Assembly (NCBI GenBank): GCA_040878005.1
Contig: JBBDMW010000016.1
Coordinates: forward strand, 1-34,356
Direction of reading: 5' to 3'
Source of the DNA: JBBDMW01 sp040878005
GTDB lineage: Bacteria > Chloroflexota > Dehalococcoidia > Lucifugimonadales > Lucifugimonadaceae
DNA length: 34,356 nt
This document shows positions 16,203-23,587 of the stretch, piece by piece; position 1 is the first letter of the stretch; each line of letters opens with the position of its first letter. The notes beneath the pieces were generated by a model that was given only the letters and a program-made list of their open reading frames with translations, searched no databases and was not told the origin of the DNA. A program made the position numbers and the translations under genes.

Positions 16203-17183
16203 TTACCGTCGCCCAGGCAAGGCCTCCGGGTTGAGAACGTTCGCGGGAGACCCGCTCATCCACGCCTGCACGTTTTTGACCGACTCCACGAAAAAGTTGC
16301 GGAGCGTTGCCCCGGTGGAATACCCAAGGTGAGGTGTCAACAGGACGTTGTCCAATCCCGGCAGCGGGTGGTTCGCAGACAGCGGTTCCTGGTCATAAAC
16401 ATCCAGTGCCGCCCCGGCGATCTGTCCATCGCGTAGGGCTGAAATCAGTGCAGGCTCCTGTACTATCGGCCCTCGTGACGTATTGACGAGAAAAGCAGTG
16501 GGCTTCATGAGGCCGAGCTCACGCTCCGTCACCCAACCACGGCTCAAGTCAGTGAGTGGGACATGGATAGAGAGGACGTCCGAGCGGGAGAACAGGTCGT
16601 CCCACGACACATATTCCGCTCCATTCTTCTTGGCTCGCCCTGCGTCAAGTGTCGGTCCCCACGCGATCACGTCCATATCGAACACGGTGCCATAACGCGC
16701 TACTTGCGTGCCCAACCGGCCCATGCCCAGGATTCCCAGCGTCCTGCCACCGAGTCCTTCTGATGGCTTTGTTTGCCACCTGCCCAGCCGCATCTGCCGG
16801 TCTTCCCATGCAATGTGCCGAGTCACAGCAATAATGAGGCCCCAAGCTAGTTCTGCGGTGGCATTGCCACGAGTGGGGCCTCCCCTGGTGTTACATACCA
16901 AGATGCCCAAATCGTTGGCCGCGCTCATGTCTACGTTGGCCTGCCCACCGCCTGTCCCGGCGATAAGCTTCAGGTTGGTGAGGCGCTCCAAGACCTCACG
17001 CGGGAACCGTGTCCGTTCTCTTGTCGTCACAAGAACGTCGAAAGGCCTCAACCTGTCGACCAGGGCATCGTTATCCGTAAGTGTGTCATGGAAGAAAGAG
17101 ATCTCCGCTGGTTTTAGCGACTCCCAATTTGCCGCCTCTTTCGCTATATGAAGATAATCATCCAGTACTGCAATATTCGTCAT
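16203..17183 (-). CDS. D-2-hydroxyacid dehydrogenase family protein
   Basis: This is a 326-residue NAD(P)-dependent dehydrogenase. The N-terminal half-domain carries IAGTGGGQANVDMSAA. The Rossmann motif is GILGMGRLG (153-158 for GMGRLG). Catalytic residues are R237 (VNTSRGPIV), E266 (VYDQEPL) and H285 (LTPHLGYS), the R/E/H triad of the family. It interconverts 2-oxo and D-2-hydroxy acids; the exact acid is unknown. GAAGG lies about 7 bases upstream of the ATG. It is transcribed divergently from the UGSC selenoprotein gene, sharing a 208-base intergenic region that contains a 10-bp palindrome. Confidence 0.9.
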   Translation of the reverse strand: MTNIAVLDDYLHIAKEAANWESLKPAEISFFHDTLTDNDALVDRLRPFDVLVTTRERTRFPREVLERLTNLKLIAGTGGGQANVDMSAANDLGILVCNTRGGPTRGNATAELAWGLIIAVTRHIAWEDRQMRLGRWQTKPSEGLGGRTLGILGMGRLGTQVARYGTVFDMDVIAWGPTLDAGRAKKNGAEYVSWDDLFSRSDVLSIHVPLTDLSRGWVTERELGLMKPTAFLVNTSRGPIVQEPALISALRDGQIAGAALDVYDQEPLSANHPLPGLDNVLLTPHLGYSTGATLRNFFVESVKNVQAWMSGSPANVLNPEALPGRR

Positions 17184-17262
17184 GTTTACCTTCTTTAAGG
17201 TCGGTCCTGCCCTACGGAGACGGTTCAGTGTAGCTGGTAAATGAGGTGGCTAATTGTTACGG

Positions 17263-17272
17263 CTACCGGTAG
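17263..17272. promoter_or_regulatory. 10-bp palindrome in a divergent promoter region
   Basis: CTACCGGTAG is self-complementary and lies in the 208-base spacer between the divergent D-2-hydroxyacid dehydrogenase and UGSC selenoprotein genes. It could be an operator for a shared regulator. This is position-based inference only. Confidence 0.25.
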
Positions 17273-17391
17273 TCGGCCACACTTGCAAAACCGGTTCGAT
17301 CCCGGGGGAACATGGTCATGGAAGACTGATGGCTGTAACATTCGGCCACCCGCACCGGGTCACGAGTGAAATGGAATGGAAGGTAATCACG

Positions 17392-19035
17392 ATGCACCTG
17401 CTTGAAGTCCTCAACCCCGTGGCGCAGCAACGTGGCGTTCTGAACGCCCTGCATGCCAGCCCCCGCCCGCAGACGCTCGACGACAAGACTGTCGGCCTGC
17501 TGTGGAGCGGCACCCATGGCGGCGACATCGCCCTCAAAACTGCCGGCGAGATGCTCCAGAAGCGTTTCAAGAACGTGAAGGTGAACTTCTACAACGGCAA
17601 CAACTACCCTGCACCGCCGCACATTGTTCAGCAGGCTGGAGAGGAGTGTGACGTCATCATTGGCGCCACCGCTGATTGAGGGACGTGCGCGTCGTGGATG
17701 TGCCACGACATGATTGAGTTGGAGAAGATGGGCAGGCCTGCCGTTCCTATAGTCTCCGGCCGGTTCGAGAGTGACGCAGTCGCCAGTTCTCGCGCCTTCG
17801 GCATGCCCGACCTCCAATGGGTAGTCGTGCCGCGGATCTATCGTAACCTTGATCCCGAGTTGTGCCGCAGCCAGACCGAGGACGCCATTGATGACCTGGT
17901 GTCTGCGCTGACCGCGTCGATCGATGCCCGCACTCCCGGTATGGACACCGAGGCAACCCGGCGCTACGAGGGCGACGACAGGCATGACGCGATCCTGAGG
18001 ATGAACGAGGAGTTCATCCGGGAGGACCTGGGCGACGGTCTATTCCTGCACCCACCAACGCAGGAAGCTGTAGACGAGATGCTGAAAGGCACCAGTCTGC
18101 CGCCAGACCACGTCGTGTGCGACATGCCGCCCGGCTTCGGAGTTGCCACTGTGCACAAGATCGCCGTCAATGCGGTCATGGCCGGTGCAAAACCGGAACA
18201 CCTGCCGGTGGTCATTGCAGGCGTAAAGGCACTATCGAAGATCGGTGGCCATGGTGGCAAATCACTGCTCATGTCCACCAGTCCACAGGCACCGCTTCTC
18301 ATCGTCAATGGACCGATTACAAAAGAGATCGGTCTCAATCCGCGCTCGGCGCTGGGCCCTGGCCGTGACAACCTGGTGAACACGCTCATCGGGCGCGCGT
18401 TTGCCCTGTGCTTCCGGAACATCGGCTACTGGTACCCGAACCAAATGGACATGGACACAATAGGGACCTCACGCAAGTTCATCCAGTGCATCGCTGAGAA
18501 CGAAGAGGCCAGCCCATGGGAGCCGTTCCATGTGGACCAAGGCTTTGGCCGGGACGAGAGCACCGTGAGCCTGTTCATTACAGATGGTGAATTGGACGTG
18601 CAGGACCAGGGGAACCACACCGCTGAAGGGCTGCTGAGGAACCTGGCTTACGGTTGTACCTTCGGTACCCGTAGCATCCAGGGAAACAAGGGCGGTGTAC
18701 AACGGCTGATCCTCATGCCGCCTGACGTCGCGCGGCCTGTTGGCACGCAAGGGTTTTCCAAAGAGGCGGCGAGGAAGTTTATCCATGAGCACGCCCGCGG
18801 CAGCTTTGGAAAGATGATTGAGTACATGCCGCTTGAGGGTGAGGCTCGTGTGAGCGACCAGTGGAAGTGGCTGGAGAACCTGACGTATGAGCAACGCCAG
18901 GAGATCACCATCAACGTCATGGACTCGCCGGACGATTGCCATGTAGTCGTGGTAGGAGCAGATAGAGCGAAGACGGCTGTGTTCCCGACCGGGCCGTCGC
19001 CGGTGACGGAGGTCATAGACCAGTACCGTCCCTAG
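17392..19035 (+). CDS. UGSC-family selenoprotein (in-frame UGA = Sec96)
   Basis: The gene reads as two frames, 17392-17679 and 17680-19035, in the same register and separated only by TGA at 17677-17679. Read through, it gives a 547-residue protein with ...VIIGATAD-U-GTCASWMCHDMIELEKMGRP, the signature of the UGSC (seleno)protein family, here U96-G-T-C (Thr for Ser). A perfect hairpin starts 11 bases after the UGA. Sec96 and C99 would form a UxxC redox centre in a small N-terminal alpha/beta domain. The long C-terminal part (about 150-547: GGHGGKSLLMSTS, NGPITKEIGLN, GYWYPNQMDMDTIG, GNKGGVQRLILMPPDV) is well ordered but unknown to me. The ATG at 17392 follows GGAAGG; frames upstream are less protein-like. 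A terminator follows. Confidence 0.85.
17677..17709 (+). promoter_or_regulatory. Candidate bacterial SECIS element (UGSC gene)
   Basis: After the UGA (17677-17679) come 11 bases, then a perfect 7-bp stem GTCGTGG (17691-17697) / CCACGAC (17703-17709) with loop ATGTG. The UGA-to-loop distance is 18 bases, inside the range known for bacterial SECIS elements, which are recognised by SelB. Opening the top G-C pair gives a loop that starts with G, as the consensus prefers. The stem lies in conserved coding sequence, so part of its pairing could be coincidental. Confidence 0.7.
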
Positions 19036-19047
19036 CATCCGTGATCA

Positions 19048-19089
19048 GGGGGGCGCTGTCAGCATTGAGTCTGGCGGTGCCCCCTTTTT
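19048..19089 (+). terminator. Intrinsic terminator after the UGSC gene
   Basis: GGGGGC (19049-19054) pairs with GCCCCC (19079-19084), followed by TTTTT (19085-19089). The 24-base loop contains a small GCTG/CAGC stem. It starts 12 bases after the stop and also separates the gene from the convergent DinB-fold operon. Confidence 0.75.
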
Positions 19090-19134
19090 GTCGCTGTCAG
19101 AGTCAATAAACCACTTTTCATCATTGGATCGCGC

Positions 19135-19659
19135 CTACCGCGGGAACCAGTGGCGCTTTTCAATGAGCCCACGCACATACATGAGTTGGCCAACATGAGC
19201 CAGTCCACCATGCGCCGTACGGAACAGGATCTCCTCCAGGCTTTCCCCGCCGGTTCGCCCTGCGACCGTGTGTACGGCCTCATCCCTGCTGGATATTGCC
19301 ATGAGTTGCCGGCGCAGGCTGTCATGCGACGCACTGCTATAGTCCCTGACCACCTCCGCAGACTGCGGCCGCACTGAATCGACTTGCTCGTCGGTATGTC
19401 CGCGGCCGTTGTCCTGCGAATCTGGCGGCATGCTGAAAAGCTCATGCCAGCCATCAGATACCCAGAGTTGCTCTTCACCTGAGATGGACGCAGCACGTGA
19501 GTCCTGCATCCTGGCGATGTGCCACGCCAGCCAGCCCATCGAGTTGGATTGCGGCACCGGCCGCCACATCAGTTGCTCCAACGCCACGCCGTCCAGCGAC
19601 AGCCGAACCTCCGAATGTACATCGTCCACAACTTTGACAACGAACTCCGGCAGGTTCAT
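19135..19659 (-). CDS. DinB-fold (DUF664-like) protein
   Basis: This 174-residue four-helix protein has an N-terminal segment (LMWRPVPQSNSMGWLAWHIARMQD) and a C-terminal HGGLAHVGQLMYVRGLIE that match the DinB/DUF664 superfamily. That superfamily uses three His residues, usually to bind a metal; WHIAR and HGGLAHVG supply the candidates. Members include thiol-cofactor-dependent transferases and isomerases. It is the last gene of a minus-strand run (glutaredoxin-like selenoprotein, NifU-like protein, this gene) with gaps of 33 and 25 bases, so an operon is likely. The thiol-redox context agrees with a mycothiol/bacillithiol-type role, but that is inference. Confidence 0.8.
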   Translation of the reverse strand: MNLPEFVVKVVDDVHSEVRLSLDGVALEQLMWRPVPQSNSMGWLAWHIARMQDSRAASISGEEQLWVSDGWHELFSMPPDSQDNGRGHTDEQVDSVRPQSAEVVRDYSSASHDSLRRQLMAISSRDEAVHTVAGRTGGESLEEILFRTAHGGLAHVGQLMYVRGLIEKRHWFPR

Positions 19660-19684
19660 ACCGATGGCCCCCAGATGCCAGCTG

Positions 19685-19930
19685 TCACACTACTTCGATG
19701 GCGTCGATGTGCGGTGCGTGGATCTTGAGCGAGGCGTTCAGGAACTGTGCCACCTGGTCATGCGTGGGCACGCACTCGGGGCACTCTTCGTTTACTCCCG
19801 GCTCATAACGGATCTTCAGGCAACTCTCATCAACCGAGAGCAACTCCAGCGATCCGCCCTCTGAGGCGACCATTGTCTCGATCTGCTGCAATACAAACTC
19901 GACGGCCGAGTCCGGTGTGTTTTCAATCAT
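19685..19930 (-). CDS. NifU-like CxxC protein
   Basis: This 81-residue protein resembles the C-terminal NifU domain (Fe-S scaffold). It has GGSLELLSVDESCLKIRY, then NEECPECVPTHDQVAQFL, and ends with APHIDAIEVV, the typical closing strand. The CPEC pair sits where NifU domains have their cluster-binding CxxC. Size and lack of other domains fit stand-alone Nfu-type proteins, though identity looks remote. GAGGAG lies about 12 bases upstream of the ATG. It lies between the Sec-containing glutaredoxin-like gene and the DinB-fold gene in one apparent operon, which suggests a shared redox or metal function. Confidence 0.7.
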   Translation of the reverse strand: MIENTPDSAVEFVLQQIETMVASEGGSLELLSVDESCLKIRYEPGVNEECPECVPTHDQVAQFLNASLKIHAPHIDAIEVV

Positions 19931-19963
19931 GTGCCTGCACTCCTCTGCCAGAGCCGGGTGTTG

Positions 19964-20212
19964 TCACCGATCCAGTTCAGCTAAGGCTTCATCTAGTAAG
20001 GCGGTGTCGAATCCCGATACGCAGTGATTGCCAACGACCGTGACCGGTGTGGAGTCAAATCCGAGCGCTGCCAGTTCAGCGCGTGCCTGGCTATCCGTCG
20101 ATACGTTCCTCTCGGCGAAGGCGATGCCCCGGAGTGAAAGGAACCCTTTCACCATCTGGCAGGAACCTCAGAAGTTCGATGAATATACGATGACCGAAGG
20201 GTCTTTTGGCAA
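19964..20212 (-). CDS. Glutaredoxin-like selenoprotein (in-frame UGA = Sec15)
   Basis: Only the 63-residue tail from ATG 20155 is an ordinary open frame. Extending upstream in frame gives PKDPSVIVYSSNF-U-GSCQMVKGFLSLRG, a perfect glutaredoxin/thioredoxin-fold start with UGA (20170-20168) at the redox Cys position, i.e. U15-G-S-C. The later cis-Pro motif STPVTVVG and C-terminal helix complete an 82-residue fold; the usual size is about 80. The TTG start at 20212 is supported by AAGGA 8 bases upstream. A perfect 8-bp hairpin follows the UGA at SECIS distance. It probably reduces disulfides or mycothiol/glutathione adducts in the cytoplasm. The true stop is also TGA, but has no such hairpin in view. 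Confidence 0.85.
20134..20170 (-). promoter_or_regulatory. Candidate bacterial SECIS element (glutaredoxin-like gene)
   Basis: On the minus strand, UGA (20170-20168) is followed by 15 bases, then a perfect 8-bp stem GTGAAAGG (20152-20145) / CCTTTCAC (20141-20134) with loop GTT. The UGA-to-loop distance is 23 bases and the loop begins with G, both matching the bacterial SECIS consensus. The first stem bases overlap codons for VKG. Confidence 0.75.
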
Positions 20213-20873
20213 TTCAATGTTCCTTAGTGGCGGCCCAGTGCAACAGATTATCAGAACGTACACGTGGGGTTTAGCGGCAACGCAATGAAGAGCCTGTGGC
20301 CTGCGACGATAAGTGGTCAAGGGCGGCGCTGTTGATGACTTCAGGCACTGCGGTAGACGGGCCCGGGGTTGGTTAGTTCGCAGGGTGCCATATCGGGTGA
20401 GGCTGAGCTGGCGCCACTAGCCGATATTGATTCCGAGATTGCGCTGGGCCACAATAGGCATTGGAGCGTTAATGAAGCGTTCGGGTGCTTTTGGGGCTGG
20501 GATTGTTGTTTTGGAAGCCTTTGGAGTATCCGCCACGAATTCGCATTAAGCACGAATAGCGTTCCCAACAGGCCAACGTAGCTCAGTGGCAGAGCAGCTG
20601 TTTCGTAACCATCTCCCCCTCTACGCTAGGCGTCACGTACGGGGAAATCAAACGTAATCCGCCGATTTATCTGCTGTAAACTTCCACTCATTTTCTCCGG
20701 CAGGATTGCGTACGGCCAGCCCGGTTGAAGTCACGCCGGGTACCGCTGATATTGGTTGCAGCGGTGGATGATCAATTTTCTTGACGGAGTTGGCTGCCTA
20801 ACCTGGGCTGGCTCCTGAGTAAGCTGGCCTTGTACTAACGAAGGTCTGAGTTCTAACTGAACCTCAGAGTGAC
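20213..20873. other. Non-coding stretch containing a broken tRNA
   Basis: Apart from the 5' half of a tRNA-Thr (20572-20608), I find no coding frame with protein-like sequence on either strand. The left end should hold the promoter of the glutaredoxin-like operon, and the right end follows the stop of the minus-strand hydrolase. Base composition is more A+T-rich than the flanks. Confidence 0.5.
20572..20608 (+). tRNA. 5' half of tRNA-Thr(CGU), truncated
   Basis: GCCAACGTAGCTCAGTGGCA and the following bases give an acceptor 5' strand, a complete D arm (GCTC/GAGC with the AGTGGCA loop), the 5' side of the anticodon stem (GCTGT) and the anticodon loop TTCGTAA with anticodon CGT (20604-20606). 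The next bases (CCATC) do not pair with GCTGT, and no T arm or acceptor 3' strand is found in the following 250 bases. The gene is therefore cut exactly at the 3' edge of the anticodon loop, a frequent crossover site for integrases. It cannot make a tRNA. Confidence 0.8.
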
Positions 20874-21779
20874 CTACATGAGCACTGATTTCAGAAAAGC
20901 AGATTGGACGCGGGTCGCCTCATCGAACAGCTCGCTTGGATACCACAGGAGGCCAAAGTGACCTCCTGCGATCTCGTACCATTGCTTCGGCCCTGCCAGC
21001 AGGTCGTAGGCTTCCCGCGCTACGGCAGGATTGCAATGCACCATCTCGTCCTCTGGCGCTATCATCATCAGCGTCGGGACCTCCACTCGTGAGGCACACA
21101 AAATCGGGCTGAAAGGCGCCGGTGTTGGAGGAATAACGCGAGTTACGTCGTTTGCCCAACCGCTCCCATGTCGCCCGCCATGCTCAATGAACCAGCGGAA
21201 CGCTGACAGAGGTTTGAGCAATGAGGGGTGGCGTGTCTGGTCGAATGAGACCACAGGCATCGGTCCGGTGATTCCCTCAGGAATCGCGCTCACGTCACCA
21301 GTGGAGAAAGTCTCCCGTATCATTGCGAACCGCTTTCCCATCGGATCCGCGGCCGGCGCTTTCGACCCGCATACCGGGCACTGTGCCACTAGGGCCTTGA
21401 CGCGTTTGTCGATAGCAGTGACGACTATGGACTCGGCGGCGCTGTAACTATCGCCCCAGAGAGCCAGGCGCCCCGCATCAATTTCCGGGAGTCGCTCCAA
21501 ACAGGTCATCGCGTCCCGGTAGCCGCGGGCCTGTATCCATGGGTTAATCTCCTGGCGTGGAAGCCCATCACTGATGCCAAAGTTGCGGTGGTCATAGAGA
21601 AGCACAGCGAGCCCGGCTTTGCAAAATTCTTCCGCATAGCGGTCTGTCACCATCGTGATCGTGGCGGAAGTTCCATGAGCCATGGCGACGGCGGGCGCTG
21701 GCCCTGTGGAATCATCAGGCAAATACAACCGCCCACGCAGCGTTGCCCCTTCTGATTCAAACTCGATATCTCGTAGCAT
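20874..21779 (-). CDS. Alpha/beta-hydrolase, dienelactone-hydrolase/acetyl-xylan-esterase-like
   Basis: This 301-residue protein begins with two N-terminal strands (DIEFESEGATLRGRLYLP). AMAHGTSAT forms the oxyanion region, and LLYDHRNFGISDG is typical of this hydrolase family. The nucleophile elbow is GDSYSA (S111), so the last elbow Gly is Ser, a known variant. The acid is D244 (IAPEDEMVH) and the base H274 (AGGHFGLL). No signal peptide is seen, so it is cytoplasmic. The substrate is unknown. AGGAAGG precedes the ATG by about 10 bases. The next gene upstream (the four-helix membrane protein) is 34 bases away in the same direction, so they may share a transcript. Confidence 0.87.
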   Translation of the reverse strand: MLRDIEFESEGATLRGRLYLPDDSTGPAPAVAMAHGTSATITMVTDRYAEEFCKAGLAVLLYDHRNFGISDGLPRQEINPWIQARGYRDAMTCLERLPEIDAGRLALWGDSYSAAESIVVTAIDKRVKALVAQCPVCGSKAPAADPMGKRFAMIRETFSTGDVSAIPEGITGPMPVVSFDQTRHPSLLKPLSAFRWFIEHGGRHGSGWANDVTRVIPPTPAPFSPILCASRVEVPTLMMIAPEDEMVHCNPAVAREAYDLLAGPKQWYEIAGGHFGLLWYPSELFDEATRVQSAFLKSVLM

Positions 21780-21813
21780 GTATGAGACCTTCCTGTGAAT
21801 CGCTGTTCTCCGC

Positions 21814-22257
21814 CTAGATGAACACTCCGTACACCAGAGCCAGTACCAGTCCGAAAAACATATGTCCCGTGAGCATGCCCACCATGCCCCTGGGTCCCGC
21901 GGCCAGCGGACTCTCCAGCCGTCCGGCTTTAACCTCCCTATTCATAGGCATCATCAACCACATCCCCACGGCGGCCACCATCGAGTGAACAACTCCGAAT
22001 ATGAGTCCGCTCCACCAGGTGACGGGTATAGAGTCGGAGGCCCATACGGCTGCATAGATGGCCGCAAAGATGACGCCCATCACAAAATGCGCCATCAAGC
22101 CAACAGCAAAGGCAGAACCTCCCAACGGCACCACCATCGAGCCCATCAGCTGCGCTATATCCACCCGCGGCATGCTCATCATTGGAGCGCTATACATGAG
22201 CGTTGTGATGACTACTGTTCCAGCTATGCCCGCGACCACGACTCCTGTCAGGTCCAT
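21814..22257 (-). CDS. Small integral membrane protein, four helices
   Basis: This 147-residue protein is built of hydrophobic segments: about 5-25 (VVVAGIAGTVVITTLMYSA), 47-70 (SAFAVGLMAHFVMGVIFAAIYAA), 82-102 (GLIFGVVHSMVAAVGMWLMM) and 126-147 (GMLTGHMFFGLVLALVYGVF). Conserved-looking His residues fall inside helices 2, 3 and 4 (MAHFVMG, VHSM, TGHMFFG), and HFxxGxxFAxxYA recurs in related uncharacterised membrane proteins (DUF6789-like, from memory). Function is unknown. GGAG lies 8 bases before the ATG. Confidence 0.75.
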   Translation of the reverse strand: MDLTGVVVAGIAGTVVITTLMYSAPMMSMPRVDIAQLMGSMVVPLGGSAFAVGLMAHFVMGVIFAAIYAAVWASDSIPVTWWSGLIFGVVHSMVAAVGMWLMMPMNREVKAGRLESPLAAGPRGMVGMLTGHMFFGLVLALVYGVFI

Positions 22258-22480
22258 TTCTCATCTCCATGATCGTTGCGTTATTTGGCGGTCTACTGTT
22301 GTCCGTCTGCTCCCACACAGGCCAAGCGTGGCCGGCAATGGAATGCCAGGTTTTACGCGCTCACCGATGTGCTGTTCAATGGTGACCGTCCGAGAGGGCT
22401 CAGATGGAGGGACCTCGCCCGCCATGTTCGGTCAACTACCGAATGCCCAAACAGCTTCAACACCCCGGCCAGGCGATGTT

Positions 22481-23179
22481 CTACTTGAGCTTGTGGGGCA
22501 CGAACACTGCGAACTGATGGTCCACGCAGGCAAAGGACCCGGCCGGGCCGGTGCCACTGGGGTCCGTCTCCTCAGTGCAGCCACCACCAAAGGATGAGAT
22601 TTGAGCCTCTTCGATGTCAGGGACGACAGGACCGTGGGACCGGACAACGAGGTGAATTTCTGCCCTCTTGGCATCCACAAGGCCCGGCCCCCACGTGACC
22701 TGACCATTGCCTGTTGGGAGAACGCCCTCTTCAAGGTAGGCCCCGAAGCTGACCAATCCGGTTCCTCCAACAACGTTCCCTGCTGCAAAGAGGACAGATG
22801 AGTTGATCTCAGGCTTGCCGCCGAAGAGAAGCAGGTCTGACTCACCACATGTGGTCAGACCGGGAATCGGGTTTTCGCATTCGCGTGGGTCGTTGAATAT
22901 CACCCACCACATCGTGTAACCGGTATTGGCGTCCAGCTGATCCGTGTTCAAGGTGGTTGTCACACCTGACTTCGATCTGACTAGAGTGGCCTTGGCGGAC
23001 TCGACTTCTGATCCGTCTGCGAACCTGTAAACATTGCTGTGGGTCACCTTGTTGTCCCCCGCCGCCTCCGCGGTGCCGCCGCCCAGCGCCGTGACCAGCG
23101 CTACTCCGACAACAGCGGCAATCGCCACGAAGCCGGTTGCCACATACCATTTTGTTGTGCCGCTTATGGTGAAGCTCAT
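22481..23179 (-). CDS. Secreted hypothetical protein
   Basis: This is a 232-residue protein with a clear signal sequence: a basic start, then a hydrophobic core YVATGFVAIAAVVGVALVTAL, and a cleavage-like AEA at about 37-39. The mature part has strands such as SAKATLVRSKSGVTTTLNT and YTMWWVIFNDP, and four Cys (C102, C112 and two near the end), suggesting disulfides outside the cytoplasm. The pattern resembles bacterial allene-oxide-cyclase or CHRD-like beta-barrel secreted proteins only in general shape; I cannot assign a family. AGGAG lies 8 bases upstream of the ATG. Confidence 0.75.
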   Translation of the reverse strand: MSFTISGTTKWYVATGFVAIAAVVGVALVTALGGGTAEAAGDNKVTHSNVYRFADGSEVESAKATLVRSKSGVTTTLNTDQLDANTGYTMWWVIFNDPRECENPIPGLTTCGESDLLLFGGKPEINSSVLFAAGNVVGGTGLVSFGAYLEEGVLPTGNGQVTWGPGLVDAKRAEIHLVVRSHGPVVPDIEEAQISSFGGGCTEETDPSGTGPAGSFACVDHQFAVFVPHKLK

Positions 23180-23587
23180 GTGTAACTCCTGACAATCAAT
23201 CTGTGCTGCACCCGTTTAGTGGTCTAAGCGAGGTCAGCGATAAAAGCCCCAACGGGAGTGGCACCTTGTGCGTATCCCGTATACGGAGGTGCCACGGCCC
23301 AGGAAAGCCTTGTTCGGGTTGCGCTGACAGCGCTGCGCGGCTGCCGACGACTAACCCTTGCGAACATGGCCCGGAGAGGGCGTGTCATAGCGGCCGTCTT
23401 CGTTCCCGAGTGGACATGCGAACCGCATCCGTGATGAATGTAAGTCAATCCATCGAAGCAAGACATCCGGAGGATTCGGCATTTATGGCGGCTGACTATG
23501 AGTGAGAGATGAGTAGATTTACTCAGAGCTCAAGGAGAGTGAAAGAGCGTCGAAGAACGACAGGTTACTGATGGAGGCGGCAGGCTC
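23180..23587. other. Intergenic stretch without visible genes
   Basis: This is the gap between the secreted protein and the hydrolase-LuxR gene, both on the minus strand. It should contain the secreted-protein promoter at its left end. Open frames here are Arg/Ser-rich and not gene-like. Confidence 0.45.

Noticed and set aside
17270..17310. tRNA T-arm-like string (GGTTCGATCCC) with TTGCAAAA before it
   Set aside because: No matching acceptor, D or anticodon stem could be formed; probably chance.
20572..20830. Group I intron inside tRNA-Thr
   Set aside because: No 3' half of the tRNA was found in the following bases and no intron core motifs were seen; truncation is simpler.
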